From contig CM060065.1 in the NCBI GenBank assembly GCA_030533445.1, positions 49,283,964 to 49,347,963 of the forward strand: a stretch of DNA of 64,000 bases. Direction: 5' to 3'. Of this stretch, positions 59,901 to 64,000 are shown piece after piece (within the stretch, counting starts at the first letter, position 1; each line of letters starts with the position of its first letter). Under the pieces are notes generated by a model, which made no database searches, was not told the DNA's origin, and worked only from the letters and a program-made list of their open reading frames with translations. The stretch is from Cyprinodon diabolis (Eukaryota > Chordata > Actinopteri > Cyprinodontiformes > Cyprinodontidae). The position numbers were made by a program, and so were the translations under genes.

Positions 59901-60656
59901 ACTGAGCTGGGTAAAAAGGCCTTTGCTTACTCTGCTCCCTTTACATGGAATTTGCTGCAAAATAACTTGAAACTTAGTAAATTGGTTCCTTTGAATACTT
60001 TTAAGCTGAGAATGAGATGTTTTGAGTTGGACTCCCTCACATGTCAATGTTTTAGTTGAAATTTTATTGTAAGTGCATATTTGGCTTTTATGTGTGTGTC
60101 TTTGTATGTATGTAATGATGTGATGTAATTTTGATGCCTATCTTGGCCAGGTCTCCCTTGCAAAAGAGATTTTTAATCTCAATGGGTATTACCTGGTTAA
60201 ATAAAGGATAAATAAAAAATAAAAATGATTATTTAATCTCAGCATGTTGTAAGTAACGGATGTTAAGATTTGGGCGTGTTTTTCTTCTGTGCAGGTAAAC
60301 CTGTTGGTCCCCATCACCTACCTGATTTTCTGGGCTGTGTTGCTGTGCTGCAGTTTGTACTCTGAGCCGGTGGTGTGTGGCCTGGGGATGGTGATCATGC
60401 TGACTGGTGTCCCCGTTTACTTTGTGGGAGTTCAGTGGAAGGAAAAACCCAAATGGATTTACATCCTGCTTGGTAAGCTTGACTGTTTACCGTTTCCCCC
60501 CGAAGTGTTTCTCCGTTGGAAGAAAATCCTCTCAGCTCTGACCTCTGTTGTCTTGCAGAAAGGGTGACGTACCTGGGCCAGAAGCTGTGTTATGTTGTGT
60601 TTCCACAGGAAGACTCCTCAGAGACCGAACCCCTCACTGCCAAAGCCGTCGACTGA
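8803..60656 (+). CDS. slc7a10: Asc-type amino acid transporter 1 (Asc-1, SLC7A10), ten coding exons
   Basis: Light chain of a heteromeric amino-acid exchanger at the plasma membrane. The family moves small neutral amino acids, including D-serine and glycine, when disulphide-linked to the heavy chain SLC3A2. Coding exons: 8803-8908, 23185-23389, 28386-28537, 57934-58059, 58150-58427, 58558-58661, 58805-58901, 59005-59154, 60295-60472, 60559-60656. They sum to 1494 nt and keep frame at every junction, giving 497 residues (human about 523). Visible marks are the TM1 motif GSGIF at residues 40-44, Cys139 in the loop after TM3 (heavy-chain disulphide), RWATRIQD before TM5, [15 protein letters not shown] in TM6 and SGAREGHLP after TM8. 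Thr119 (YPTTLAV) and Ser231 (SGW) replace the Asn and Gly of LAT2 (SLC7A8), which favours Asc-1. The start was chosen for its purine at -3, G at +4 and family fit. Whether this is the a or b teleost duplicate cannot be told here. Confidence 0.95.
10057..10601 (+). mobile_element. Short element carrying a RecQ-like helicase first exon (copy 1)
   Basis: Ends read AGCCTCGTGAGACC on the left and, inward from the right, CTAACCTGACTCC. A 9-bp repeat GAATTCTGT flanks it (10048-10056, 10602-10610). It sits inside a hAT element. A nearly identical inverted copy lies at 28976-29513. Confidence 0.8.
10236..10466 (+). CDS. RecQ-like helicase N-terminal fragment with Walker A (copy 1)
   Basis: The frame from [12 protein letters not shown] reads [20 protein letters not shown] and then [14 protein letters not shown], which resembles the motif 0 and Walker A (motif I) start of RecQ-type superfamily 2 helicases. 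After LAPLRRRSV a splice donor GTATGT stands at 10441-10446. The frame runs 20 codons further only as read-through into what was probably intron. No later helicase motifs follow, so it is one exon, not a working enzyme. The start was chosen at the Kozak-like AACATGGCGG; an upstream in-frame ATG exists at 10197. Confidence 0.55.
   Translation: MAASADETSVSVAIEQVLSELQSISSLKEEQNTALEAFLRGKDVFALLPTGFGKSLIYQLAPLRRRSVSMSYASLI
10812..12231. other. No recognised feature in this part of intron 1
   Basis: AT-rich intron sequence. Only the duplication copy of the preceding hAT element (10812-10819) is evident. Confidence 0.45.
12232..12634. mobile_element. Fold-back element with TATGGAGGA ends
   Basis: Left TATGGAGGACCAGCTCTAC is the reverse complement of the right end. 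The arms continue as matching AATAAATA-rich sequence with GCATACAATTGATTGCC. No duplication was established. Confidence 0.75.
12942..13105. mobile_element. 164-bp hAT fold-back miniature element
   Basis: Arms share CCTCAAGGCAC(A)C and CCCTGC in inverted order. Perfect 8-bp duplication ATCTAGGA at 12934-12941 and 13106-13113. Confidence 0.88.
13114..14349. other. No recognised feature in this part of intron 1
   Basis: No convincing gene or repeat termini. Short frames at 13772-14176 look incidental. Confidence 0.45.
14620..14815 (+). pseudogene. hAT transposase BED zinc-finger fragment
   Basis: Reads [21 protein letters not shown], then after a break [11 protein letters not shown], that is the C-x2-C and H-x4-H type pairs of a BED finger. 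A run of 17 T at 14758-14774 stands between the halves and puts them in different frames, so homopolymer growth has broken it. No catalytic domain follows. Confidence 0.6.
14868..16479 (-). mobile_element. Complete Tc1-type transposon with 202-bp inverted arms
   Basis: Arms 14868-15069 and 16278-16479 are inverted copies in which I saw no difference. A TA lies on each side. The motif AAAATTAGAATAT occurs near the outer end (14882-14894) and again near the inner end (15056-15068) of each arm, which is the IR/DR layout of Sleeping Beauty-like elements. The transposase lies between the arms on the - strand. Confidence 0.95.
15156..16160 (-). CDS. Tc1-family transposase (DD34E), apparently intact
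   Basis: Cuts the element at its ends and inserts it at TA sites. The open frame begins at 16196, but the family start MGKTADLT is at 16160, giving 334 residues. N-terminal half: paired-type helix-turn-helix ([18 protein letters not shown]), a basic GRKRCGRKK hinge likely to bind DNA or direct nuclear import, then a second helix-turn-helix ([12 protein letters not shown]). Catalytic core: first Asp in VMFSDESKF, second Asp in [13 protein letters not shown], Glu in NPIENLW with 34 residues between the second Asp and the Glu. No stop or frameshift interrupts it and its length is normal. With matching arms it could be active or lost only recently. Whether it is expressed cannot be seen. Confidence 0.93.
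   Translation of the reverse strand: MGKTADLTVVQKKTIDTLHKEGKTQKVIAKEAGCSQSSVSKHINREAKGRKRCGRKKCTSKRDNRTLERIVKQNPFKNVGEIHKEWTAAGVSASRTTTHRRMKDMGFCCRIPCVKPLLNHRQRQKRLAWAKEKQDWTAGEWSKVMFSDESKFCISFGNQGPRVWRKRREALHPRCLKSSVKFPQSVMVWGAMSSAGVGPLCFLRSRVNAATYQEVLEHFMLPAADQLFGDADFIFQQDLAPAHSAKATSTWLKDHGIPVLNWPANSPDLNPIENLWGIVKKKMQYTRPNNSEELKATIRATWAIITPEQCHRLIDSMPRRIAAVIQAKGGPTKY
16918..18876. other. No recognised feature in this part of intron 1
   Basis: AT-rich intron sequence with short frames only. Confidence 0.45.
18885..19769 (-). mobile_element. hAT element with BED-finger relic
   Basis: The right end, read inward, starts TAGGGATGAGAATCGAAAAC, a common hAT terminus. Perfect duplication CCCTTGAG at 18877-18884 and 19770-19777. 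The - strand holds a decayed BED finger (19402-19570). Confidence 0.85.
19402..19570 (-). pseudogene. hAT transposase BED zinc-finger relic
   Basis: Reads [17 protein letters not shown] then [17 protein letters not shown]. The W, RC-K and GGN pattern is that of a BED finger, but the first cysteine of the pair is lost and no downstream transposase follows. Confidence 0.5.
19778..21067. other. No recognised feature in this part of intron 1
   Basis: No repeat termini or coding signal that I could support. Confidence 0.45.
21076..21583. mobile_element. hAT-type miniature element (GATACCGATA family, copy 1)
   Basis: Ends TAGTGTTGCTCCGATACC and GCAACACTA. Flanks CTTAAAGG and GTTAAAGG (7 of 8 match). 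Same family as 34260-34622, with extra sequence in the middle. Confidence 0.82.
21716..21906 (-). repeat. Penelope-like element fragment, inverted
   Basis: The reverse complement matches 38600-38800 (ACAGGCTAAC, CATTTGCATGTTT, AAGGCTTTGTCTATATAA, TTGAGAAAGCTTCCTGGAG, CTTGGAAACCAAGTCCAGTG). The family call is by resemblance. Confidence 0.55.
21907..23184. other. Rest of intron 1, no recognised gene
   Basis: Besides the hairpin at 22483 nothing was recognised. The run before 23185 provides the exon 2 acceptor. Confidence 0.45.
22483..22521. repeat. Perfect 12-bp hairpin
   Basis: GTACCGTATTCC (22483-22494) and its exact complement GGAATACGGTAC (22510-22521) enclose 15 nt. The pairing extends one more base pair outward. 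Confidence 0.85.
23185..23389 (+). CDS. slc7a10: slc7a10 coding exon 2
   Basis: Acceptor CTGTAG, donor GTAAGT, phase 1 to phase 2. Encodes the unwound part of TM1 with GSGIF (substrate backbone contact in this family), [16 protein letters not shown]2 and the [14 protein letters not shown] segment before TM3. Confidence 0.95.
23445..23790. repeat. Decayed hAT miniature element (relative of 1336-1786)
   Basis: Shares CTGAAAC, TAATTGATTATT, ACTGGAGTATAGA, AAACATGCCTTTAGCTGA and CTATTCAGAACT in the same order. The right terminus is lost. Confidence 0.75.
23791..24815. other. No recognised feature in this part of intron 2
   Basis: AT-rich intron sequence. Confidence 0.45.
24831..25366 (-). mobile_element. 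Helicase-exon element (diverged copy 3)
   Basis: Begins TAGCCTGACGTAGTCC, like the other copies, and carries a related but clearly diverged helicase start. It is flanked by a perfect 15-bp repeat AGGCCAATAGAACAC (24816-24830 and 25367-25381). Its right end does not match that of copies 1 and 2. Confidence 0.65.
24996..25205 (-). CDS. RecQ-like helicase N-terminal fragment with Walker A (copy 3)
   Basis: Sixty-nine codons starting [13 protein letters not shown], with [20 protein letters not shown] and [17 protein letters not shown]. It shows the same domain and end point as the other two copies but a different N-terminus. The frame stops with TAA where copies 1 and 2 have their donor-like site. 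Confidence 0.5.
   Translation of the reverse strand: MTTTMAAAGELRCVDSAIRSDLEDIDSKFILKEEQRNAIKAFVEKKDVFGVLPTGFGKSLIHQLAPLVA
25691..26333. mobile_element. Complete fold-back element with internal GAATTCTGAC stutter
   Basis: Ends TACGGAAGAGGATTAGGGCC and its inverted copy. Direct repeat CTAATG on both sides (25685-25690, 26334-26339). Inside the ends are runs of GAATTCTGA alternating with CTTTAATCTCA, inverted in the right arm around a unique centre (about 25950-26190). No transposase. Confidence 0.88.
26340..27954. other. No recognised gene in this part of intron 2
   Basis: A poly-T run lies at about 27288-27313. The stretch AGCTTACTGCTTCTACTTCCTG at about 27266 recurs at about 31876, followed by similar sequence, so both are copies of a dispersed repeat. 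Confidence 0.45.
27955..28385. repeat. Non-LTR 3' tail-like repeat and end of intron 2
   Basis: Repeated GACTTAGACTTAGA then GGAACTTTATTGATTCCTTG, the common 3' tail form of fish LINEs, at about 27958-28020. The rest is AT-rich up to the exon 3 acceptor. Confidence 0.45.
28386..28537 (+). CDS. slc7a10: slc7a10 coding exon 3
   Basis: Acceptor TTTTTCAG, donor GTGAGT, phase 2 to phase 1. Encodes TM3 ([18 protein letters not shown]), the loop with Cys139 that pairs with SLC3A2, and the start of TM4. It is followed by the 29.4-kb intron 3. Confidence 0.95.
28976..29513 (-). mobile_element. Helicase-exon element (copy 2, inverted)
   Basis: Starts TAACCTGACTCCGCC and ends TCACGAGGCTA. It is flanked by AAGTTCCAA (28967-28975) and AAGGTCCAA (29514-29522), a 9-bp duplication with one mismatch. 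It is almost identical to copy 1 over its full length and lies in intron 3 of slc7a10. Confidence 0.8.
29110..29340 (-). CDS. RecQ-like helicase N-terminal fragment with Walker A (copy 2)
   Basis: Same open frame as copy 1 with few changes ([16 protein letters not shown]). It keeps [12 protein letters not shown] and a possible donor GTACGT at 29130-29135 on the - strand. The reading frame has survived in both copies. An upstream in-frame ATG lies at 29379. No later helicase motifs follow. Confidence 0.55.
   Translation of the reverse strand: MVASADETSVSVAIEQVLSELQSISSLKEEQNTALEAFLRGTDVFALLPTGFGKSLIYQLAPLRRRSVSTSYASLI
29523..31746. other. No recognised feature in this part of intron 3
   Basis: No repeat ends or reading frames that I could support. 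Confidence 0.4.
31747..31840 (+). repeat. Direct duplicate A of an about 90-bp segment
   Basis: TGCCAGACTTTGTTGCCTGG through GTGAATTAAATGT. It recurs almost unchanged at 32818-32910. Confidence 0.85.
32602..32815 (+). repeat. Dispersed repeat with tRNA-like B box
   Basis: Contains CAGTGGCGCAGCACTG, CAGCAAGAAGGTTCTGGGTT, a GGTTCGATACC-like box and ACTCCGGCTTCCTCCCACAG, a repeat seen in many fish genomes. It has been treated both as SINE-like and as a DNA element; I cannot settle which. Confidence 0.75.
32818..32910 (+). repeat. Direct duplicate B of an about 90-bp segment
   Basis: TGCCAGACTTTGTGACCTGG through GTGAATTAAATGT. It matches 31747-31840 and begins just where the dispersed repeat at 32602 ends. 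Confidence 0.85.
33446..33545 (+). repeat. Common fish dispersed repeat fragment
   Basis: AATGGCCTTTACTTGTATAG then CATTCACCCATTCACACAC and CTGATGG, with a poly-T run between. Confidence 0.55.
33671..33754. repeat. Tandem TTGCGTTACCTCGCAAA repeat
   Basis: Three adjacent units of about 18 to 21 bp, each itself palindromic (TTGCG and CGCAA), followed by TTTTGCGTGAGAACGCAAAA, a further palindrome. Confidence 0.85.
34260..34622. mobile_element. hAT-type miniature element (GATACCGATA family, copy 2)
   Basis: Ends TAGTGTTGCACCGATACC and GGCGCAACACTA. Perfect 8-bp duplication GTTATTAC at 34252-34259 and 34623-34630. Confidence 0.9.
34778..35660. mobile_element. 883-bp fold-back element
   Basis: Ends TGGAGGATAAAAAGTGCCA and its inverse. 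Arms of roughly 380 bp are mostly AAATAAATAAAT blocks, then TGTCAAACTCACCCATCAAA, inverted on the other side around a unique centre of about 150 bp. No frame inside. Confidence 0.85.
35661..37071. other. No recognised feature in this part of intron 3
   Basis: Frames at 36028-36422 look incidental. Confidence 0.4.
37075..37707. mobile_element. PIF/Harbinger-type non-autonomous element
   Basis: Ends GGCCCCGTCCACACGAAG and, inward from the right, GGCCCCGTCCACACGAAG. TAA on each side (37072-37074, 37708-37710), the 3-bp target of this superfamily. It holds an 80-codon frame at 37274-37513. Confidence 0.9.
37337..37513 (+). pseudogene. Short frame inside the Harbinger element
   Basis: Reads [20 protein letters not shown], then a leucine-rich stretch and [10 protein letters not shown] before a stop. 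It may be the first exon of the parent element's transposase. I do not recognise a domain, and no catalytic DDE motif follows. Confidence 0.3.
38235..38860 (+). repeat. Penelope-like element 3' part with inverted duplication
   Basis: The frame at 38370-38561 contains [16 protein letters not shown] and LNRGGGL, which I associate with the C-terminal region of fish Penelope-like elements. The stretch 38235-38375 is an inverted copy of 38376-38513 (GAGTCCACCACCTCTG at one end, CAGAGGTGGTGGACTC at the other). The 3' part after 38600 recurs at 21716-21906. Confidence 0.6.
39179..40404. repeat. hAT-like element with two SINE-like inserts
   Basis: Terminal CAGGGTTTCCGCGG and, inward from the right, CAGGGTTTATACAGG. 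No clean duplication. Inside, two same-orientation copies of a tail ending in AAGTGCCTTGAGATGAC and GGCGCTATATAAATAAACTG, at about 39595-39890 and 40094-40360, each with a GAATTGAA-type end. Confidence 0.6.
40928..40975. repeat. Near-perfect long hairpin
   Basis: CTTTAAACCAATTCCTTTTT and its inverse lie back to back with a 1-3 nt centre, giving arms of about 22 bp. The loop is too short for a microRNA precursor. Confidence 0.85.
41303..42253. mobile_element. hAT element with perfect 8-bp duplication
   Basis: Ends TAGAGGTGTAAATCAC and, inward from the right, TAGGGGTTTAAATAATAATC. CTTGTACA at 41295-41302 and 42254-42261. Decayed interior with no transposase domain that I recognise. Confidence 0.85.
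42262..46479. other. No recognised feature in 4.2 kb of intron 3
   Basis: No complete element, gene or strong repeat was found by eye. This is the longest stretch in the window that I cannot assign to repeats. Confidence 0.4.
46824..47728 (+). mobile_element. hAT-type non-autonomous element with a transposase 5' fragment
   Basis: The ends are inverted (CATGGGCGGAGTTT on the left, CATAGGCAGAGTTT read inward from the right). They are flanked by 8-bp duplications with one mismatch, AACTACAT (46816-46823) and AACTAGAT (47729-47736). It interrupts a non-LTR fragment. Inside is a partial hAT transposase (47153-47512). Confidence 0.75.
47153..47512 (+). pseudogene. hAT transposase N-terminal fragment (TTF-type zinc finger start)
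   Basis: A 119-residue frame starting MDIQCFLKH. Its C-terminal part resembles the start of the TTF-type zinc finger found in ZMYM1-like hAT transposases: [18 protein letters not shown], then the hallmark [13 protein letters not shown]. The frame stops before the finger cysteines and the catalytic domain, so it is a truncated relic in a deletion derivative. Confidence 0.6.
48140..49356 (+). CDS. P2X7 ballast-type zinc-coordinating domain protein carried by the transposon
   Basis: Three phase-0 exons join to 258 residues: 48140-48184 ([15 protein letters not shown]), 48401-48568 (Arg/Gly-rich, [13 protein letters not shown]) and 48793-49356. The last exon matches the cytosolic C-terminal domain of P2X7: WCTCGNC at residues 121-127, CC at 138-139, Cys146, a [12 protein letters not shown] stretch, then [13 protein letters not shown] with Cys216-217, and TGHYTGI near the end. 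These cysteines correspond to the ligands of the two zinc ions in P2X7. No membrane segment or P2X channel domain is present, so this is the domain alone. A basic N-terminus would suit nucleic-acid or nuclear contact (inference). The frame is open throughout. Exon 3 is certain; exons 1 and 2 rest on splice signals and phase. A poly(A) signal lies at 49520-49525. Its role in the element is unknown. Confidence 0.8.
50163..54303 (-). pseudogene. Multi-exon DDE-transposase-like gene of the TTAA element, frameshifted
   Basis: Exons on the - strand, 5' to 3': about 54303-53947, 53551-53450, 53242-53188, 53103-53035, 52940 to about 52850, 52757-52421, 52310-52031, 51998-51755, 51663-51572, 51396-51292, 51192-50999, 50895-50731, 50574-50336, 50194-50163 (TGA). 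I recognise a widespread, unnamed protein family of fish and invertebrates: [13 protein letters not shown] near the N-terminus, [90 protein letters not shown]. The acidic residues in NDS, CTDAH and DLEAF are the likely D, D, E triad (inference). From exon 7 (52310-52031) on, phases agree at every junction except that 51998-51755 (244 nt) is the wrong length by +1 or -2. The frame breaks just after NDS. The first exon also shows competing frames. A GC-AG donor probably follows 53450. Confidence 0.75.
54719..55001. mobile_element. CACTG-type miniature element
   Basis: Left CAGTGCAAAAACAATCTAG and, inward from the right, CACGGCAAAAAACTG. The interior matches the cluster at 62290-63345 (TTGCAATGGA, AAATAAGACAATGCAATTG). 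The terminal form suggests CACTA/EnSpm, at low certainty. Confidence 0.55.
55010..55345 (-). repeat. Decayed hAT miniature element (inverted relative of 1336-1786)
   Basis: The reverse complement carries ACTGGAGTGTAGAGAC, GCCTTTAGCTGAC, ATCCAGAACTCCTCCAG and CCTGGTTTAAT in the family order. Confidence 0.75.
55346..56049. other. No recognised feature in this part of intron 3
   Basis: Nothing supported. Confidence 0.4.
56050..56740 (-). repeat. L1-type LINE ORF2 C-terminal fragment
   Basis: The - strand reads [17 protein letters not shown] and then [16 protein letters not shown], typical of the region after the reverse transcriptase in fish L1-like elements. It is truncated and frame-broken. 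Confidence 0.65.
56741..57130. repeat. hAT-type element, left end only
   Basis: Begins AGGGCTGGGTATTGTTAAAA with GGTACCACTACCGATACC, a common hAT terminus of fish. No matching right end is in the window. Confidence 0.5.
57131..57933. other. No recognised gene at the end of intron 3
   Basis: Frames at 57240-57886 have no family resemblance. An AGCAGC/GCTGC-rich stretch lies at 57335-57460. The sequence ends in the exon 4 acceptor. Confidence 0.4.
57934..58059 (+). CDS. slc7a10: slc7a10 coding exon 4
   Basis: Acceptor GGACAG, donor GTAAAC. Encodes the end of TM4 ([11 protein letters not shown]), the intracellular [11 protein letters not shown] segment and TM5 ([18 protein letters not shown]). 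Confidence 0.95.
58150..58427 (+). CDS. slc7a10: slc7a10 coding exon 5
   Basis: Encodes the loop after TM5, TM6 with the gating region [15 protein letters not shown] (Ser231), and TM7 ([18 protein letters not shown]). Acceptor CCCCCCAG, donor GTGAGC, ending in phase 0. Confidence 0.96.
58558..58661 (+). CDS. slc7a10: slc7a10 coding exon 6
   Basis: Encodes [18 protein letters not shown] and TM8 through the FTSSR end. Acceptor TTTCAG, donor GTACAA, ending in phase 2. Confidence 0.95.
58805..58901 (+). CDS. slc7a10: slc7a10 coding exon 7
   Basis: Encodes the cytosolic [15 protein letters not shown] segment, in which Cys and Ser match Asc-1 rather than LAT2 (FFAGAREG), and the start of TM9 (PIPALLVC). 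Donor GTAAGT. Confidence 0.95.
59005..59154 (+). CDS. slc7a10: slc7a10 coding exon 8
   Basis: Encodes the rest of TM9 and TM10 ([20 protein letters not shown]) and the loop [12 protein letters not shown]. It is in phase 0 at both ends. Confidence 0.95.
59655..60222 (+). repeat. Non-LTR retrotransposon 3' end in intron 8
   Basis: The decayed C-terminal coding part ([20 protein letters not shown]) is followed by the 3' tail with TTGGCCAGGTCTCCCTTGC and ATTACCTGGTTAAATAAAGG, ending in AATAAAAAATAAAA. This tail is a common fish LINE end. It accounts for most of the length of intron 8. Confidence 0.75.
60295..60472 (+). CDS. slc7a10: slc7a10 coding exon 9
   Basis: Encodes TM11 ([17 protein letters not shown]), SEPVVCGLG and TM12 ([13 protein letters not shown]). 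Acceptor GTGCAG, donor GTAAGC, ending in phase 1. Confidence 0.95.
60559..60656 (+). CDS. slc7a10: slc7a10 coding exon 10 with stop
   Basis: Encodes the cytosolic C-terminal tail, including [16 protein letters not shown], and the TGA stop at 60654-60656. The CVVFP-type block is shared by SLC7A8 and SLC7A10. Confidence 0.93.
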
Positions 60657-62245
60657 GCAGTGAAGGCAAACAGGGCTCTCGTTTTCTGCATCCACATCTG
60701 CACTTTGTTTTTTGGTGTTAGTTTGCGTTTGTTTGCTGTGTGCATTGAGAAGAGTTGCTGTCATATGTTGTACATTTTGCTGAATGGAGCTGAGACGGAG
60801 AACATTTAAAAGGAGAGATACTTTTAAGATGAATATGCAAACATTTTCTGCATTTAGCCATATTTTTATTGCTACTGCTGCCTCAGACCCTGTTTAACTA
60901 ATTAATCTTGTTTCTCATTGGTCAGTTACAAACTTCTCTGCCTGGTCATTGTTTTCTGCGCTACAAATATTCTGCTCATTTCATCTTCAGTCTGTTTCAA
61001 CTATTTACTGAGAGACACCATATGTGCCTTATTAGGTTTTTAAATATTTATCTCTCCTAGCAAAGACGGAACATGAGAGACATGAGGAAGATGTGAAGCT
61101 TTCAGGGTTGAACGTTAATGAATTTGTGGTTTTTCCGAAGTAGCCTTCAAAAGATTTCTCGGACACTTTCCAGGTTTTTAAACTCTGTAAAGGTGCTTGC
61201 ACAACCAAGATGTTCTCAGACTTCATAAGTCAACCTTGTAACCATATAGTACTTGTATGTAAAGCTGTTGTTGGACAGCATTAGCTGACGGATGCTCCGA
61301 CATACACAGGCCTACACCCACTTTCATGCTACCTGCCAACTAACTTAAGGTACTGATATTTTACACTGGGACAGATCCTAGTCATCTCGACGTACTAAAA
61401 CTTACTTGAATTCATGTTGTCAGATTTTTACATCGTCCGGCCACATGGTGGCGCTGGTGAAATCGCTTGCATTTGAAGAGCTGGTCTAGATTTGAGTTAT
61501 CAAAGGCAGTTTCCTTTTCCTCTGACATTTGGCTCCATTTCATCCCTGTATAGTTTTGCAGGAGAACATTTCGTGGCCAGTTTACAAGCTATTTTGCTGA
61601 ATTTCGTTAATCATCTTTTTCCATATTAGGCAGTTGCTCTCCATTGCACTCAGCTGCTCCCTTTTTTTATAATCTCACTACAATCTGACTTTTTTTTTTT
61701 TTTAGGGGAACTGGCTCTGATAACTTGTCAAACTTCAACAACGTTCAAACTGTCCTTTTAAACTCTTTGGGGATCTTAGTGCCATTACTATTGGGTGAGT
61801 ACCATTACCTGTAAAAGTAGGGTAACTGATTCTGCCGCTTTTTACAGCATTTTGCAAAGACAACAGAAGATGAAGGTTGAGGCCTCTGGTTTTGTTTAAC
61901 AAGATGTAAACCAGAGAATTTGGTGTAGGAATTGAACTTGTGGTGCTTTAAAAAGGTCATAGATCCATGTATAAGCTGGTAACTAGGCTATAAAGAAGGC
62001 TCTATAAACCTATCAACATGTCTGTCTTCTCATGTCCAGGCGCGGTTATTTTTGCTATTTGTAAATACTGTGTGAAGAGAAACGAGCCACGGACTCCTCC
62101 TAAGATTACATTCCTCAGACGTGTTGTGATGTCTATACACACTACCTGATTGATGTGTGTTGCCCCTGTTGTCTGTTAAAAAAAAAGATGTAAAGTTGTA
62201 CAATAATAACAATGAAACTGTTATTAAATATAGCGGCTTATAAAA
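60657..62245 (+). other. slc7a10: Probable slc7a10 3' UTR
   Basis: About 1.6 kb of unique-looking sequence follows the stop, with no repeat that I recognise before 62283. No AATAAA was seen close to the stop. An ATTAAA at 62223-62228 is a possible poly(A) signal. The end point is inferred. Confidence 0.35.
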
Positions 62246-62289
62246 GACGGCTTTCCCTTGTCCAGTTTGTGACCTCATTGAGAGTCATC

Positions 62290-63345
62290 GTGCAGCCACG
62301 CTGGGAAAAATCTAAATCTGGATAAGTCGTTTTTTCTCAAAATAAGTGCATTTGTTCTTGGATTGAGGAGGAAAAAGAGAGATTTTGTCAATGGAACAAG
62401 ACAATTTACACTTAAAATAAAAAAACATAATTGTATTGTCTAATTTCAAGTGAGTGTTTTCTAATTATCTTGTTTTAAGAGTAAAACAACTCATTCCATT
62501 GGCAAACTGTCTCATTTACCTATTCAAATTAAGGGTAAATACAGTTAATTTTCTTTCTAGGTCGTTTTTCCAGTGCACAAAGTCCAGCTACACTGGAAAA
62601 TATCTAAACCTAGATAAGTCCTTTTTTTTTTTTTTAAATAAGTCCATTTTTTCTTGGATTGAGGAGGAAAAAGACAGTTTTGCCAGTCGAACAAGACAAT
62701 ATACACTTAAAATAAGAAAACACAATTGCATTGTCTTAATTCAAGTGCATATTATCTAATCTTATTTTAAGAGTAAAAATACTCATTCCATTGGCAAATG
62801 CTTAATTTAAGACCATTTTGCTTATTTCTAGATTTTTTTTTTCCAGTGTAGTAAATTATTGAAATGTTTAGTTTTACTAGGGCAGCATAATATGGTAAAA
62901 ATTATGTCTGATTTAAAGGGTCACAAACTGCAAGCTGTAGACTCCTGCCTTTGCTAGAGTTTTGGCCAAACAGTGGAACCATCATCTGACGAGCGCAGCT
63001 TAATAGATGTCCAAATACTGTAGGCATATCTCCAATTACTGCACACTGCAAAAACGATCAAGAAATAAGTAAAAATTTCTTAAATTAAGTGTATTTATTC
63101 TTATTTTAAGTAGGTAAATGAGATAGTTTGCCAATGGAATGAGTATTTTTAATCTTAAAATAAGAATAATACATAATATGCACTTGAAATAAAACAATGC
63201 AATTATGTTTTTCTTATTTTAAATGTAAATTGTCTTCTTACATTGGCAAAATGTCTCTTTTACCTCCTCAATTCAAGAACAAATGCACTTATTTTAAGAA
63301 AAAATTATTTATCCAGATGTCGATTTTTTTTTCCAGCTCCTGTTA
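62290..63345. repeat. Cluster of three CACTGCAAAAA-type miniature elements
   Basis: Copies at about 62298-62575 and 62590-62850 (direct) and 63045-63342 (inverted interior). They share CTTGGATTGAGGAGGAAAAA, GACAAT, ACTTAAAATAA and CATTCCATTGGCAAA. A fourth lies at 54719-55001. They lie just after the proposed 3' end of slc7a10. Confidence 0.75.
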
Positions 63346-64000
63346 GGAAAGAGTTTTTACTCAAACGGTCTGCCATATTCCAGGAGTTCCTGTCATTTTA
63401 TATTTCAGAAGAATGACTGATATGATCTCCTCTTATGGCAATGGTTGCCTCCAAACAGGAGTTTAAAAATGAGAAAAAGCTTTTCATCTTGTTTATTCAA
63501 TCAACTCGGCAGAAAATTATCTTAATGGATAATTAGGAGCTCATAACAAATACTCTGGTGACTCTTGTCCTTTGACTTTGATGAGAATAAATTCTAAAAA
63601 TCAGAGGGAGATTATTCTAGATTATTTAGAGAAATTGAATCATGATCTCCATCCTGTAAATAAATAAATAAAACAGAATTAGGAATGAAGTTGGTTAGAT
63701 CTGGAAATGTTTTATTCTGGAAATTATCTGATTCAACAGGAAAGTCTAACAGAACCACACAATTCCAAATGTTCCATGTTTCCACACTGTTGGGGTTTTA
63801 AATGTCCCTAAGAAAGATAATTTACACGTTTAAATGTAAATAAATATTGTTTCCCTCAAAGAAGCATCTTTACAGCAGGAGCCAGAACTATAAATCCTTA
63901 AGTTGGTCTGATTCCAGTTTTCCTCAGACGGACACATCGACCTCAGCTGGAATTCGACAACAAAACCATTTTACTTTGTCAAATCAAGGTTTTGTTTTTC
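63346..64000. other. No recognised feature
   Basis: AT-rich sequence downstream of slc7a10. Nothing supported. Confidence 0.45.

Noticed and set aside
8803..60656. slc7a8 (LAT2) or slc7a5 (LAT1) instead of slc7a10
   Set aside because: [16 protein letters not shown] in TM6 and [13 protein letters not shown] match Asc-1; LAT2 and LAT1 differ at each of these.

Overview
The window is vertebrate nuclear DNA, almost certainly from a ray-finned (teleost) fish. It holds one host gene in ten exons with canonical GT/AG introns. The introns are filled with transposon families typical of fish: hAT miniature elements with 8-bp target duplications, a Tc1 element, PIF/Harbinger, Penelope-like and non-LTR fragments. 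There is no bacterial-style gene organisation, CRISPR array or rRNA.

Host gene. slc7a10 (asc-type neutral amino-acid transporter, Asc-1) lies on the + strand. The start codon is at 8803 and the stop ends at 60656; the ten coding exons join in frame to 497 residues. Exons 1 to 3 are far apart (introns of about 14.3, 5.0 and 29.4 kb). Exons 4 to 10 are packed into 57934-60656. A GC-rich promoter with an NRF1-like and an Sp1-like site lies at about 8600-8802. A long 3' UTR probably runs to about 62245.

Mobile DNA. At 48029-54607, inside intron 3, is a 6.6-kb DNA transposon with matching termini and a TTAA on each side. It carries two convergent multi-exon genes. A + strand gene encodes an apparently intact 258-residue protein that ends in the zinc-coordinating cysteine domain known from the cytosolic 'ballast' of the P2X7 receptor. 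A - strand gene of at least 13 exons encodes a large DDE-transposase-like protein, broken by a frameshift beside its first presumed catalytic Asp. The element splits a non-LTR retrotransposon fragment, which reads on from one flank to the other and so confirms the insertion site.

Other notable elements are: an apparently intact Tc1 transposon (14868-16479) with two 202-bp arms in which I saw no difference, sitting inside a hAT element; three short elements (10057-10601, 24831-25366, 28976-29513) that each carry the first coding segment of a RecQ-like helicase up to its Walker A motif; hAT miniature elements, many with 8-bp duplications; large fold-back elements; and several perfect hairpins.

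Layout: 1-8600 upstream repeats; 8600-8908 promoter and exon 1; 8909-23184 intron 1 (hAT, Tc1, helicase-exon element); 23185-23389 exon 2; 23390-28385 intron 2; 28386-28537 exon 3; 28538-57933 intron 3 with the TTAA element; 57934-60656 exons 4-10; 60657-64000 3' UTR and CACTG-ended repeats.
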